DNA of 64,000 bases from Woeseiaceae bacterium (GTDB lineage: Bacteria > Pseudomonadota > Gammaproteobacteria > Steroidobacterales > Woeseiaceae). Positions 31,940 through 40,964 of this stretch are shown one piece after another. The stretch spans positions 109,659 through 173,658 of the forward strand of contig JAJFKV010000071.1 of NCBI GenBank assembly GCA_021773055.1, given 5' to 3'. The notes beneath the pieces were generated by a model. It did not search any database. It saw only the letters and a list, made by a program, of their open reading frames with translations, and was not told where the DNA came from. The position numbers were made by a program, and so were the translations under genes. Within the stretch, counting starts at the first letter, position 1. Each line of letters opens with the position of its first letter.

Positions 31940-33667
31940 GTGGACAAATTTAATCTTGAGCAAACATCCGATGGCGACTTGTTGCGCGTAAACAAGAGTG
32001 GTCCCGATTTATTGCGCTACCCCCTGTACAACAAGGGCACTGCATTCACGCACAAAGAACGTCGCGAACTGGGCATTGAAGGTCTCCTCCCTGCTGAGCA
32101 CAACGATATTGATCAACAAGCCAGACGAATATTCAGGTCCATATTTTACAACCGCGACGATGTCGGCCGAAATATTGGCCTTGCGATGCTGCAAGACCGC
32201 AACGAGGTACTGTTTTACAAGTTACTCAGCGAACACCTTGAGGAGACGATGCCGATCGTCTATACGCCAACTGTCGGCGAGGCGTCACGTTATTATTCAC
32301 GCGTTTTCAGGCGCGGACGTGGCTTGTTTATTACACCTGATTACAAAGGTCGCATAGAAGAAGTATTGCGCAAGGCCGCACCATTCGCCGACGTGCAGTT
32401 GATGGTCGTGACTGACAACGAGGCAATCCTGGGAATTGGTGATCAGGGTGCTGGGGGTATGGCAATCAGTGTTGGCAAGCTGGCATTGTATTGTGTGGGG
32501 GCCGGGATCCATCCAGCGCGGACTCTGCCTATCAGCCTTGATGTCGGCACCAATAACCAGGGACTTCTGGATGACCCTCTTTACCTTGGCTACCGGCAGC
32601 CGCGGCGGTCCGGAGACGCGTACTACGAACTCGTGGACGAGTTTGTCGCCGCCGCCAAATCGGTGTTCCCAGACGTCGTAATTCAGTGGGAGGATTTCCG
32701 CAAGGACAATGCTCTTCACATTCTCGAACGCTACCGAAATATCATTCCCTCATTTAATGATGACATCCAGGGCACTGGCGCCGTGGCATCCGCCTGCATT
32801 CATGGCGCCTGCAAGATTAACAACGCGAGCTTCGGCGATAGCCGAATCGTGATTTACGGCGCTGGCGCTGCCGGTCTCGGCATAGCTCGGCAATTGCGCA
32901 GACAGTTGGCTAATGATGGCCACGGAGCAGAACAGCAGACGGCCGCCGTACTCGTTATGGACAGCCGTGGAATTGTCAGTGATGACCGCGAAAACCTTGA
33001 CAACTATAAGCGAGAATTCGCTTGGCCCGCAGCGTTGGTCTCGAAGCTTGGCCTGAACGAGACTAGCAGAAAAAGTCTTGTGGACGTCATCACTGCCTAC
33101 AAGGCAACGGCCCTGATCGGCGCATCGGGACAAGGTGGTTCATTCGACGAGGCTGTCGTAAAGGCGATGGCGAACAATATTGATCAACCAACAATACTGC
33201 CGATGTCGAATCCAACTTCGATCAGCGAAGCCACACCGGAAGACGTACTCAAATGGAGCAATGGCAAAGCACTGATCGCGACCGGCAGCCCATTTGAGCC
33301 GGTGATTTTGAAGACGGGCAAGCAGATTATCGGACAGGCCAATAACGTCTTCGTATTTCCCGGCATCGGACTCGGCACAATTATTAGCGGCGCACGTGAG
33401 ATTACGAGCAACATGATCAATGCATCTGCGACATCACTCGCCGCCAGCCTCGATTCCTCGGACGTCAGTGAGCGGCGCCTGGTTCCAGAGGTTTCACGCC
33501 TGTGGGATGTCTGCGGAAAGGTTGCCGAGGCTGTCGCTATGCAGGCAGTGAACGACGGCGTAGCCAGTGAAGAACTCGACCAGCCGGAAATTCAACGACG
33601 GATTGAGGCATCACGCTGGAAACCCGAGTACCCGAGTATTGAGAGCACCGTCGACGCGGCGGATTAA
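31940..33667 (+). CDS. maeA: NAD-dependent malic enzyme
   Basis: Oxidatively decarboxylates malate to pyruvate. The N-terminal malic domain has LLRYPLYNKGTAFT, MPIVYTPTVGEA and the catalytic Lys/Asp region (QWEDFRKDNA, FNDDIQGTG). The Rossmann motif is VIYGAGAAGLG. With GTG 31940 it is 575 residues, close to the usual 565. The frame stays open to a GTG at 31835, which would add 35 residues and leave only 14 bases to the divergent gene. Neither start has a good ribosome site. The last 4 bases overlap the convergent gene. Confidence 0.93.
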   Translation: MDKFNLEQTSDGDLLRVNKSGPDLLRYPLYNKGTAFTHKERRELGIEGLLPAEHNDIDQQARRIFRSIFYNRDDVGRNIGLAMLQDRNEVLFYKLLSEHLEETMPIVYTPTVGEASRYYSRVFRRGRGLFITPDYKGRIEEVLRKAAPFADVQLMVVTDNEAILGIGDQGAGGMAISVGKLALYCVGAGIHPARTLPISLDVGTNNQGLLDDPLYLGYRQPRRSGDAYYELVDEFVAAAKSVFPDVVIQWEDFRKDNALHILERYRNIIPSFNDDIQGTGAVASACIHGACKINNASFGDSRIVIYGAGAAGLGIARQLRRQLANDGHGAEQQTAAVLVMDSRGIVSDDRENLDNYKREFAWPAALVSKLGLNETSRKSLVDVITAYKATALIGASGQGGSFDEAVVKAMANNIDQPTILPMSNPTSISEATPEDVLKWSNGKALIATGSPFEPVILKTGKQIIGQANNVFVFPGIGLGTIISGAREITSNMINASATSLAASLDSSDVSERRLVPEVSRLWDVCGKVAEAVAMQAVNDGVASEELDQPEIQRRIEASRWKPEYPSIESTVDAAD

Positions 33668-34185
33668 TCAGCTTGTCGCTGCAATACGATTTGCTCTTGA
33701 ACGGCATCAAACAGTTCGCTGCGGAGCCCGGCAAGTTTGAATAACTCGACGACTGTAAAGAACGGCGCAGCGAGGTTCGCCTGTATCGGATGCTTAACCA
33801 GTACCGGCATCGATTTCTCCACAGCGTGCCCGATAAATTGGGCGGCATAGCCGCCGAAAAAACACCCGGCCGCGATGAACCAGCCGGTATCGCCGGGGTA
33901 TGCACCGAGCCTGATGGCCAGCATCGTGAGCAAGTATCCGCCCAACGCAAAAACAACTGCAAAAAGCAGATCGAGAGTCAGATAAAAGAGAAAAAAACCG
34001 GCAACGACAACGTGAGCAAGGTAGAAGTGAAATTCATTGATTTCGAACCCTACCCACGTCAGTGGTATGAAGACACCGAGCATGATGGTCGGGATCCCGA
34101 TCATGTGAACAAAAATGTTAAACGGATGTTGGTGCGACGCTGCATAGCCGGCCAACATGTCCATCAATTTTCCGCCCGTTTTCAT
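33664..34185 (-). CDS. Mpo1-like (DUF962) membrane protein
   Basis: 173 residues with about four helices and the family signatures HQHPFNIFVHMIGIP near the start and AAQFIGHAVEKSMP later, whose His residues bind iron in the yeast 2-hydroxy fatty acid dioxygenase Mpo1. A lipid-related function is likely. TTGGAG lies before ATG 34185, which is better than the upstream TTG. Confidence 0.85.
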   Translation of the reverse strand: MKTGGKLMDMLAGYAASHQHPFNIFVHMIGIPTIMLGVFIPLTWVGFEINEFHFYLAHVVVAGFFLFYLTLDLLFAVVFALGGYLLTMLAIRLGAYPGDTGWFIAAGCFFGGYAAQFIGHAVEKSMPVLVKHPIQANLAAPFFTVVELFKLAGLRSELFDAVQEQIVLQRQAD

Positions 34186-34271
34186 GCCGTGCTCCAATCA
34201 CTATTTGCCGGTAAATCTAACATGAAACGGTATACTCGACTGGCTCGTTTATACGCGAATGGAGACTTGCC

Positions 34272-34838
34272 ATGACCCTCTTGATTGCCGGTGTTGTTCT
34301 TTGGAGCATTGCCCACCTTTTTCCTGCCATCGCACCCGGCGTCCGCAGTAATTTGTCGGCCAAGTTCGGTGAAGGTCCGTACAAAGGCCTGTTCGCGCTC
34401 GACATCATCCTCGCGCTGGTTCTGATCGTGTTTGGCTGGAAAGCCGCGACCCCAATGCCGGTTTACGCACCACCATTGTACGGTAGCCCCATACCATCGG
34501 CTCTCTTGCTGCTCGCAATTGTGCTTTTTGTCGCTTCCAGTACACCGAATAATTTGAAGCGGTACATCCGCCATCCGCAAATGGCCGCTGTATTATTTTG
34601 GGGTGTAAGCCACCTGCTGACAAACGGCGATAGCCGGTCACTGCTATTGTTCGGCGGACTGACAGCATGGTCGATACTTGAAATGTTTTTCATCAGCAAA
34701 CGTGAAGGCGCCTGGCAAAAACCGAGCTCTGTGCCACTAATAAAGGACGTCATTACTGTCGTCGTAGCCGCGCTCGTTTTCACGGGATTGGCCTACTTTC
34801 ACGGCTCCTTGTTCGGCGTTGCAGCAATTCCATCGTAA
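34272..34838 (+). CDS. NnrU family membrane protein
   Basis: 188 residues, about five to six helices, starting LLIAGVVLWSIAHLFPAI and containing IRHPQMAAVLFWGVSHLLTNGD, the typical NnrU/MAPEG-like core with conserved His. NnrU was named in nitric oxide metabolism but most members have no proven function. No denitrification genes are nearby. Confidence 0.85.
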   Translation: MTLLIAGVVLWSIAHLFPAIAPGVRSNLSAKFGEGPYKGLFALDIILALVLIVFGWKAATPMPVYAPPLYGSPIPSALLLLAIVLFVASSTPNNLKRYIRHPQMAAVLFWGVSHLLTNGDSRSLLLFGGLTAWSILEMFFISKREGAWQKPSSVPLIKDVITVVVAALVFTGLAYFHGSLFGVAAIPS

Positions 34839-34968
34839 TAGGGCACGTGATTAATTCAATAACTTACGCGAAATTATCAACAACATCAGGAGACCATTCG
34901 TAAACATCCGAAATTAGTCACTTTGTAATCAGTAACTTACAAGTGCATACGCCTAGATTTGATTCCGA

Positions 34969-34988
34969 GGCCACCACGCATCGTGGCC
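34969..34988 (+). other. hairpin in the leader of the phospholipase D gene
   Basis: A 6-bp inverted repeat GGCCAC/GTGGCC with an 8-base loop ends 21 bases before ATG 35010. It lies in the predicted 5' leader. The 170-base gap also has the 8-mer TAACTTAC twice (34861 and 34933). Function unknown. Confidence 0.25.
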
Positions 34989-35009
34989 GACTGAAGACGG
35001 AGTCAAATC

Positions 35010-36494
35010 ATGAACATCGCCAAGAACAGGTTCGCAGCATTTGTCCTCATCATCGCAATGACTGCCGGCTGTGCCGCAGCTCCTCAGCAAGGTGGTATGA
35101 AAGACCCGCAATTCGTCGATCCCGGGTTTGATCGTGGCCATAAAGCCAAGCGCCTCGTTACCAATGGCGCGCAACTAGGCTGGGTCGTTGCACGATCTGT
35201 CTACGAAAATCCGATCAATCGACCGATTTCCCATTTCAGCTCATTAGCCTCCTATGCGCTTAAGTCCACGGGCGGCCTGTTTCGCCGTGCTGCAATCTCT
35301 GGTGTACAGATGCCCGCGCTCGACGGTGATATTCCAGAGCTAAGCAGAGCTGATCCCATGGACCTCGATGCATTCGAGAAGGTATTGGACAACGCAACTG
35401 GCACGCGCAGCGACCTGGGGCGCATCAGATTCCTGGTCGACGGCGATGAGTATTTCTGCCGCCTGGCGACGGCCATTCTAAATGCCAAAGAAAGTATCGA
35501 CATCCGTACTTACATATTCGATAACGATGACTATGCAGTTGAAGTCGCGGACAGCTTGAAGGAGCGTTCCAAAGACATTCGCGTTCGGGTGATGCTCGAT
35601 GGACTCGGCAATATGATGGCGATGCAAACTGACGCGGAATCGATGCCGGCCGATCACAAGGTACCGCTGTCCATGCACATGTACATGGAACGACATTCCA
35701 GGATCAAGGTTCGCAACATCACCAATCCCTGGCTAACGAGCGATCACACTAAAACAACGATCATTGACAAGAAAGTGGCGTTCGTTGGCGGCATCAATAT
35801 CGGTCGCGAGTATCGCTACGACTGGCACGACATGATGATGGAGGTCAGCGGCCCGGTCGTGGACAAGCTTCAACATGAATCGGACAAAGCGTGGGCCCGT
35901 GCCAGCATGTTCGGCGACCTGGCGAACTTCTTCGCATTTGTGAAAGGCAAGAGAAAACACGCCGATAACGAGGGCTATGCAGTGCGCGTCTTGCAAACCC
36001 GCAATTTCGACTCCGACATCCACAAAGCGCAGATCGCCGCTATCCAGAACGCCCGCAGCTATATTCTGATCGAAAATGCATATTTCTCGGACGATCGAAC
36101 TATTTATGAGCTAGCCAAGGCTCGTCGCCGCGGCGTCGATGTCCGCGTCATCATTCCTACAAAAGGTAATCACGGCTCTCTAAACGCCAGTAACAAGGTC
36201 ACCATCAACACTCTGATCAAGCATGGAATTCGCGTCTACGAATACCCGGGAATGAGCCATTTAAAAGCCGCCATCTACGACGGCTGGGTCAGCGTTGGCT
36301 CTGCGAACTTCGACAAACTGAGTCTCAAGGTGAACAAAGAGCTGAATCTGGCAACTTCCGACCCCGACACCGTTCAAGCACTGCTGGATCAGGTCTTTAT
36401 TCCCGATATGATGATGTCCAAAGAGGTCAACAAGCCCGTCGAGATTACGATGGCAACCCGATTGGCGGAGATCGCAGTAGACGAACTGCTATGA
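35010..36494 (+). CDS. phospholipase D-family lipoprotein, cardiolipin synthase C-like
   Basis: A 494-residue protein with a lipoprotein signal (MTAGCAAAP) and two HKD motifs, H246-T-K-x4-D and H417-L-K-x4-D, each followed by a GG/GS-N segment. Two HKD motifs make one phosphatidyltransferase site. The arrangement fits ClsC-type cardiolipin synthases, though a lipobox is unusual for ClsC of enterobacteria. GGAG precedes ATG 35010. Confidence 0.85.
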   Translation: MNIAKNRFAAFVLIIAMTAGCAAAPQQGGMKDPQFVDPGFDRGHKAKRLVTNGAQLGWVVARSVYENPINRPISHFSSLASYALKSTGGLFRRAAISGVQMPALDGDIPELSRADPMDLDAFEKVLDNATGTRSDLGRIRFLVDGDEYFCRLATAILNAKESIDIRTYIFDNDDYAVEVADSLKERSKDIRVRVMLDGLGNMMAMQTDAESMPADHKVPLSMHMYMERHSRIKVRNITNPWLTSDHTKTTIIDKKVAFVGGINIGREYRYDWHDMMMEVSGPVVDKLQHESDKAWARASMFGDLANFFAFVKGKRKHADNEGYAVRVLQTRNFDSDIHKAQIAAIQNARSYILIENAYFSDDRTIYELAKARRRGVDVRVIIPTKGNHGSLNASNKVTINTLIKHGIRVYEYPGMSHLKAAIYDGWVSVGSANFDKLSLKVNKELNLATSDPDTVQALLDQVFIPDMMMSKEVNKPVEITMATRLAEIAVDELL

Positions 36495-36543
36495 ATGTGG
36501 ATAAAGTAACACTCATGATTTCACCAAGCTCGGGGAGGCGTAA

Positions 36544-36942
36544 ATGCACGAGTTAATGCTTGGCGCCCTACTGGTGCTCACCGTCGCATGGCTGACAGTC
36601 CGAATCCGGCACAATAAAGCCGCAATGAAGGCGGAATCCAGACCGGCGGCGCAGGAACATGGCGCATACCGCGCCGTCGCTATTAAATATTCCGAGAACG
36701 CCTGTGACGCCGCCAAAGCGATGACTGGACGTCGTTTCCTGTCAAATGCCGCTCCACGCCTACCGCTTCCTGAATGCGATTTTCCAAAATGTCGCTGCAA
36801 GTTCGCGCATTACGGCGATCGTCGAACCGGCCGTGAGCGCCGAAGCCCATTTGCGCCTGCCGCAGTGACAGGCTCTACGGGATCATTTCAGCGGGAAAGG
36901 CGGGAAAGAACCGACCGGCGCCAGCGGAGCCGATCAGATTGA
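36544..36942 (+). CDS. small membrane-anchored Cys/Arg-rich protein of unknown function
   Basis: 132 residues: one N-terminal helix (residues 2-20), a basic linker, then CDFPKCRCKFAHYGDRRTGRERR and an Arg-rich tail. The three close Cys plus His could bind a metal. The DRR-x-ERR motif recurs in short bacterial proteins of unknown role. GGGAGG lies 6 bases before ATG 36544, so it is likely real. It follows the phospholipase D gene by 49 bases. Confidence 0.7.
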   Translation: MHELMLGALLVLTVAWLTVRIRHNKAAMKAESRPAAQEHGAYRAVAIKYSENACDAAKAMTGRRFLSNAAPRLPLPECDFPKCRCKFAHYGDRRTGRERRSPFAPAAVTGSTGSFQRERRERTDRRQRSRSD

Positions 36943-36964
36943 ACAATGGTCCGCTCACTACTGA

Positions 36965-37597
36965 TCAGTAGCCCAGATCGGCGATAACGACCTGGTAATG
37001 CTCAAGCTCAACCTGAGCGCGGGCACGCACTTCGTAAAGGTCTTCAATTTCCGCTTCGAGCTGACCCGTGCGCTCAGCCATGTCCTTAATATCGGCCAGT
37101 AGCAAAATACGATCTTCCTGCGTCGTTTCCCTGGCAACCAGTGCGACGCCATTCGCCAACATCAGGTCTTCAATCTCTTCGAGCTCGTGTTCCTTTGAGC
37201 TGATCGAAGAACTTGCACGACTGACTTGTGAGCGCAGCGAATAGAGGTGATAACCGGCATTGTAGGCATCCAGAAAATCCGCCTCGAGATTAACGCTGCA
37301 CACGCCATTGTAGCTACCGCCATGCGAGCCAACATTAAAGCCCCGGCCAGGCTGGCAATACTCGACAAGTCCCTGATCGCGACCATCTTGATAAGCAGCG
37401 AAATCCGGCGTTACACCGTGTTTCGCGCAAGCTTTGCGATGTTTTCCAAAACGATCCGTCGCGTAGCCTCGCGCGCCGTCTTCATAGCCAATCGCCGACC
37501 AGTCGCTGGTCATACATTCATCGCCACTCATCGTTGCGCAACCGCTCAATCCGACAAATACCAGCGCTAAGCCCAGTAGACCCAATTTCCTGTTCAT
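36965..37597 (-). CDS. DUF2799 lipoprotein
   Basis: About 210 residues with a lipoprotein signal (FVGLSGCATMSG) and the DUF2799 pattern W-x-x-I-G-Y-x-D-G-x-x-G, KHRKACAKHGVTPDFAAYQDGRDQGLVEYC. The C-terminal third is a predicted coiled coil. ATG 37597 is preferred over 37627 because it starts the signal peptide. Role unknown, outer membrane location likely. Confidence 0.85.
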   Translation of the reverse strand: MNRKLGLLGLALVFVGLSGCATMSGDECMTSDWSAIGYEDGARGYATDRFGKHRKACAKHGVTPDFAAYQDGRDQGLVEYCQPGRGFNVGSHGGSYNGVCSVNLEADFLDAYNAGYHLYSLRSQVSRASSSISSKEHELEEIEDLMLANGVALVARETTQEDRILLLADIKDMAERTGQLEAEIEDLYEVRARAQVELEHYQVVIADLGY

Positions 37598-37704
37598 TAC
37601 GTACTCCACTAATGCACTATTCAACAATAGTGCCCATTAATACAGTTTTCCAACTGAACGGGCGCTTAATTTCGCGAATTACTGCCCGCTTCGCGGCAGC
37701 TCAA

Positions 37705-37720
37705 TGTGACTTGCGTCACA
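37705..37720. promoter_or_regulatory. CRP/FNR-family-like palindrome
   Basis: TGTGA-N6-TCACA, the exact half-sites of the CRP consensus, lies between the divergent DUF2799 and NERD genes (about 108 bases from the first and 62 from the second start). A cAMP-receptor-type regulator gene is not in the window, so function is inferred from the motif alone. Confidence 0.45.
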
Positions 37721-37781
37721 GAGTCCGGAACGATGCGGAGCTACGCTCGGACGAAGTCTGACTAAATTCGGAATCAACCCA

Positions 37782-38645
37782 ATGGAACTTGAAGCAATCA
37801 GTGCTGCGTCGATCGTTGCGTTGACGAGTACTATCGTCTTCCTGCTGGTCGCCAAGACATGGAATGCAGTCAGCCGAACAATCAGTTCAACGCCGAATTT
37901 TTCTGACCGAATTATGCACGAAGCAGCGCAGCGTTTCCGCGACGAACTGGATCAACTTTCCTCATCGCAATCAACATACCTGAGCGGCATCCTCGTCTTC
38001 ATGACACTGTTTGTCGCAGCATATGTTCTACAAGCAAAGCACCTGTTCGTCGGCTATCCGTCCTGGCAACATTACTTGCAACTTGGTTTTTTGCTGCTGG
38101 TATCCGGTTACGCCGCGTATTACCTTGGCAAAACGATACTTGCCCGGCACCAGTTGAAGTTTCTACGCGATGCAAATGTCGCGGTTGGACACCAGCTACA
38201 ACAAATGTCAGTGCAAGGTACGCGTACCTTTCACGATATAAAGACCAGTGCAGGAATCGTTGACCATGTCATCATCGGTCGAAGTGGATTGTATGCGATT
38301 AACGTTATCGCGCGACGCTCCAACAAACGGGGACACGCGAGATTAATAGACAACGCGATCGAGTATTCAAACAGCAAGTTCGAACATTCGATCGTCGACG
38401 TCGCCGCAAAGACGGCGCGATTGCAAAAGGAATTTCGCGAACTGCTCGGTCATAAAGTCCGTGTGCGCTCTGTCATCGCAATCCCTGGCTGGGACATCGG
38501 CGAGCAGCCCAACGAAGAGCAGCTGCTCGTCAACGAGCGGACTATAACCATGCTCAGCGGCTGGAATGACAGCACCGACCACCTCATGAATGAGGACGTC
38601 GATGCTTTGCAGCAAGAACTGAGGTCACGTTGCGCCAGAGGCTAG
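37782..38645 (+). CDS. membrane protein with NERD (nuclease-related) domain
   Basis: 287 residues. One N-terminal helix and two further helices around residues 68-125 are followed by a NERD domain: TFHDIKTSAGIVDHVIIGRSGLYAINV, where the Asp and later residues resemble the nuclease core. NERD proteins are poorly understood; nuclease activity here is unproven. Confidence 0.75.
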   Translation: MELEAISAASIVALTSTIVFLLVAKTWNAVSRTISSTPNFSDRIMHEAAQRFRDELDQLSSSQSTYLSGILVFMTLFVAAYVLQAKHLFVGYPSWQHYLQLGFLLLVSGYAAYYLGKTILARHQLKFLRDANVAVGHQLQQMSVQGTRTFHDIKTSAGIVDHVIIGRSGLYAINVIARRSNKRGHARLIDNAIEYSNSKFEHSIVDVAAKTARLQKEFRELLGHKVRVRSVIAIPGWDIGEQPNEEQLLVNERTITMLSGWNDSTDHLMNEDVDALQQELRSRCARG

Positions 38646-38653
38646 ACCCGCAG

Positions 38654-39190
38654 TCAGGCAATACTCTCAGCGGCCTTCAACAATTGCTGCTTCGCCTCGT
38701 CGAACTGCACGGCGGCCTTTTTTAGATAAGCATCCGCTTCCTCATCATAGCCATCGGCTGACGCCGACCACACCCGATTGATATAGCGTTCGCCGGCCGC
38801 GAAGTTGCTCATGATATCCGCATATACCTGCAAACCAAACAGGTGCACCATGCTTTCACGTGCATCAGCGAATCGTCGCAGATCCTCTCGGAGCTTTAGA
38901 TCGATTCGATCGCGTAAAACGGCGCCACGGGTTAGCTCACCTTCGTTAAGTCCTCGAAGATCCTCAACCACATTTGAAATTGACTCGCGAAGTTCGACGC
39001 GATTGGTTTCAAGAACTGATTCGGAACGGGCTAATGCACCGACTTGCTGCTTGAAAATAACAAGGCCGATTATACCTGCTGCCGCGGTCACGCCAAACAA
39101 TGTCCAGTTGACGTTTTGCACGTCCAGCGAGGTCGCGAACGCTCCGCCCAGAAAACCCGCAACAACCAAAAAGTATCCTAGATTTTTCAT
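38654..39190 (-). CDS. small membrane protein of unknown function linked to the OPT transporter
   Basis: 178 residues: two N-terminal helices (LGYFLVVAGFLGGAF; WTLFGVTAAAGIIGLVIF) and then a long helical, charged cytoplasmic region, probably coiled coil. It starts 15 bases after the OPT transporter gene on the same strand, so the two likely form an operon. No family recognised. Confidence 0.7.
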   Translation of the reverse strand: MKNLGYFLVVAGFLGGAFATSLDVQNVNWTLFGVTAAAGIIGLVIFKQQVGALARSESVLETNRVELRESISNVVEDLRGLNEGELTRGAVLRDRIDLKLREDLRRFADARESMVHLFGLQVYADIMSNFAAGERYINRVWSASADGYDEEADAYLKKAAVQFDEAKQQLLKAAESIA

Positions 39191-39205
39191 CGTTTAACTC
39201 CTTAG

Positions 39206-40927
39206 TTACGAGGTGAGGACAATAACTGCAGCATTACCGACGCCAACCAGCGCCTCGCCGACAATCAGGCCGGCGGCAATTGGAATGCCCACCTCCTCGC
39301 TCCAGGTATTACCTTTGACGCGATCTGATATTTCCCTGGCCAGCGTACCCAGTGAGTAGGTCAGTACAATATTGAAAGGCAAATAGAACCCAAGGCCGAC
39401 GGTAATCCCCAGCCCGCCCATCAGAGCAGAGAGGATACCGCCCAACATGGCGCCCGCTGCGTATTTCTGGGCCGGGACATCGCCACCCATAATGCCATCG
39501 ATTGTACTTGCCAGCGCTTGCGCCTGCGGTGCAGGCAACTTGTCGCTACCGAGTCCGTAACCTTCTGCGTTATGCAGGACGAATATGACAAGGATGACCA
39601 CGATGGGTCCAAGCCACGCGCCGGCAAACTGACCGATTTGCTGCATGCGCGGCGTGGCACCTACAAGATAGCCAGTCTTGAGGTCCAGCATCAGGTCTGT
39701 CGCCTGTGACATGGCTACACAAGTCGCTGCGCCCACCATGACTGCTGCGATGATTGAATCACCGCGATCCATGCCCGTGCCATAGGTGACGATGATCAAT
39801 AACGTGATGCCTACCAGCGTCATACCCGACAGCGGCGACCAGTTTGTTCGACCAATCGCCTCGGACAGGATAATGCCTGACATCCAGATCCAGAGAGTAC
39901 CGACCAGGGCCATTCCGATGCCACGAATAAGGCCGACAGTTTCAATGGAGGTTACGGCCATGTAAGTCAGCAAAATAACTGCGCCACCAATAGCGAAATA
40001 CAGAAGTTTGATCGGCATTTCGTCACTCGAAACGGACGATGCAACCTTTGCCGCCTTTTGCATGGAACTGATCGCGGTCTTGATTAGCGGGAACGCCAGG
40101 ATCACTCCCGTAATCGCCCCACCAATGAGCATGCCAATGCCGAGTGGCCGATAAAGCAACAAGCGTAATGGCCCCGGTGTATTGATAATCTCGCCGCCGG
40201 CATCCGCCGGAAAGCTACCCGTCGCGGCAAGCATCGGTGAGATAAACCAGTACGCGACGAACCCGCCAATGATGAATGCGACACCGCCTCTGCCAGCGAT
40301 AAAGCCAACGCCGATTGTCATTAACGAGAGGTACCAGATACCGTTCATGTATTCAGGCATGTCGAAAATCGCGCCAATATTCCAGTTATCAGTGCCAGTC
40401 TTGATTGTCAGTACGTGAGCACCCGCGGCGACCGCAGCTGCTATCAACAGGACAATCGCTTTACGAACACCGGCCCCTGGCGATTTCAATATCGTTGCAA
40501 CGGCTACACCACCGGGGTAGGTGAGACGTTCGTAGTCGATCATGTGCTTGCGCAAGGGAATAATGAAAGCGATACCGAGATAAGCGCCCGCTATACAGCC
40601 AAAGGTCAGAACCACGGGATCAAATTGATCCCCGAAACCGAGCAAGAAAATCGCAGGGACCGAAAACATCATGCCGGATGCAGCACCATTCACGCCACTC
40701 GCAATGGTCTGCACGATGTTGTTTTCGATGATGCTCTTGCGACGCAGCATGCCACGTAGAATTCCGAAACCAAGAATCGCGGCGAGCTCGGAGCCCTCGA
40801 TTGAAAACCCGAGGACCAGGGACGCGTAACCGATGGAACCGGCGAGTATGACGCCAATAAACCAGCCGACAATCAATGCGACCCAGGTGAGTTCAGGATA
40901 CGGGCGACCGATAGTGGTATCGCTCAT
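39206..40927 (-). CDS. OPT-family oligopeptide/metal-chelate transporter
   Basis: A 573-residue integral membrane protein with about 14-15 helices. The first segment (PELTWVALIVGWFIGVILAGS) and the loop YERLTYPGGVAVATILKSPG are typical of OPT carriers, which move peptides or siderophore-metal complexes with protons. Substrate unknown. Confidence 0.9.
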   Translation of the reverse strand: MSDTTIGRPYPELTWVALIVGWFIGVILAGSIGYASLVLGFSIEGSELAAILGFGILRGMLRRKSIIENNIVQTIASGVNGAASGMMFSVPAIFLLGFGDQFDPVVLTFGCIAGAYLGIAFIIPLRKHMIDYERLTYPGGVAVATILKSPGAGVRKAIVLLIAAAVAAGAHVLTIKTGTDNWNIGAIFDMPEYMNGIWYLSLMTIGVGFIAGRGGVAFIIGGFVAYWFISPMLAATGSFPADAGGEIINTPGPLRLLLYRPLGIGMLIGGAITGVILAFPLIKTAISSMQKAAKVASSVSSDEMPIKLLYFAIGGAVILLTYMAVTSIETVGLIRGIGMALVGTLWIWMSGIILSEAIGRTNWSPLSGMTLVGITLLIIVTYGTGMDRGDSIIAAVMVGAATCVAMSQATDLMLDLKTGYLVGATPRMQQIGQFAGAWLGPIVVILVIFVLHNAEGYGLGSDKLPAPQAQALASTIDGIMGGDVPAQKYAAGAMLGGILSALMGGLGITVGLGFYLPFNIVLTYSLGTLAREISDRVKGNTWSEEVGIPIAAGLIVGEALVGVGNAAVIVLTS

Positions 40928-40964
40928 GTTGGGATTCCCCTCTTGTTATTTGGCGACGAGATTA

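Noticed and set aside
34861..34940. Direct repeat TAACTTAC 72 bases apart before the phospholipase D gene
   Set aside because: Too short and AT-rich to mean anything without further copies.
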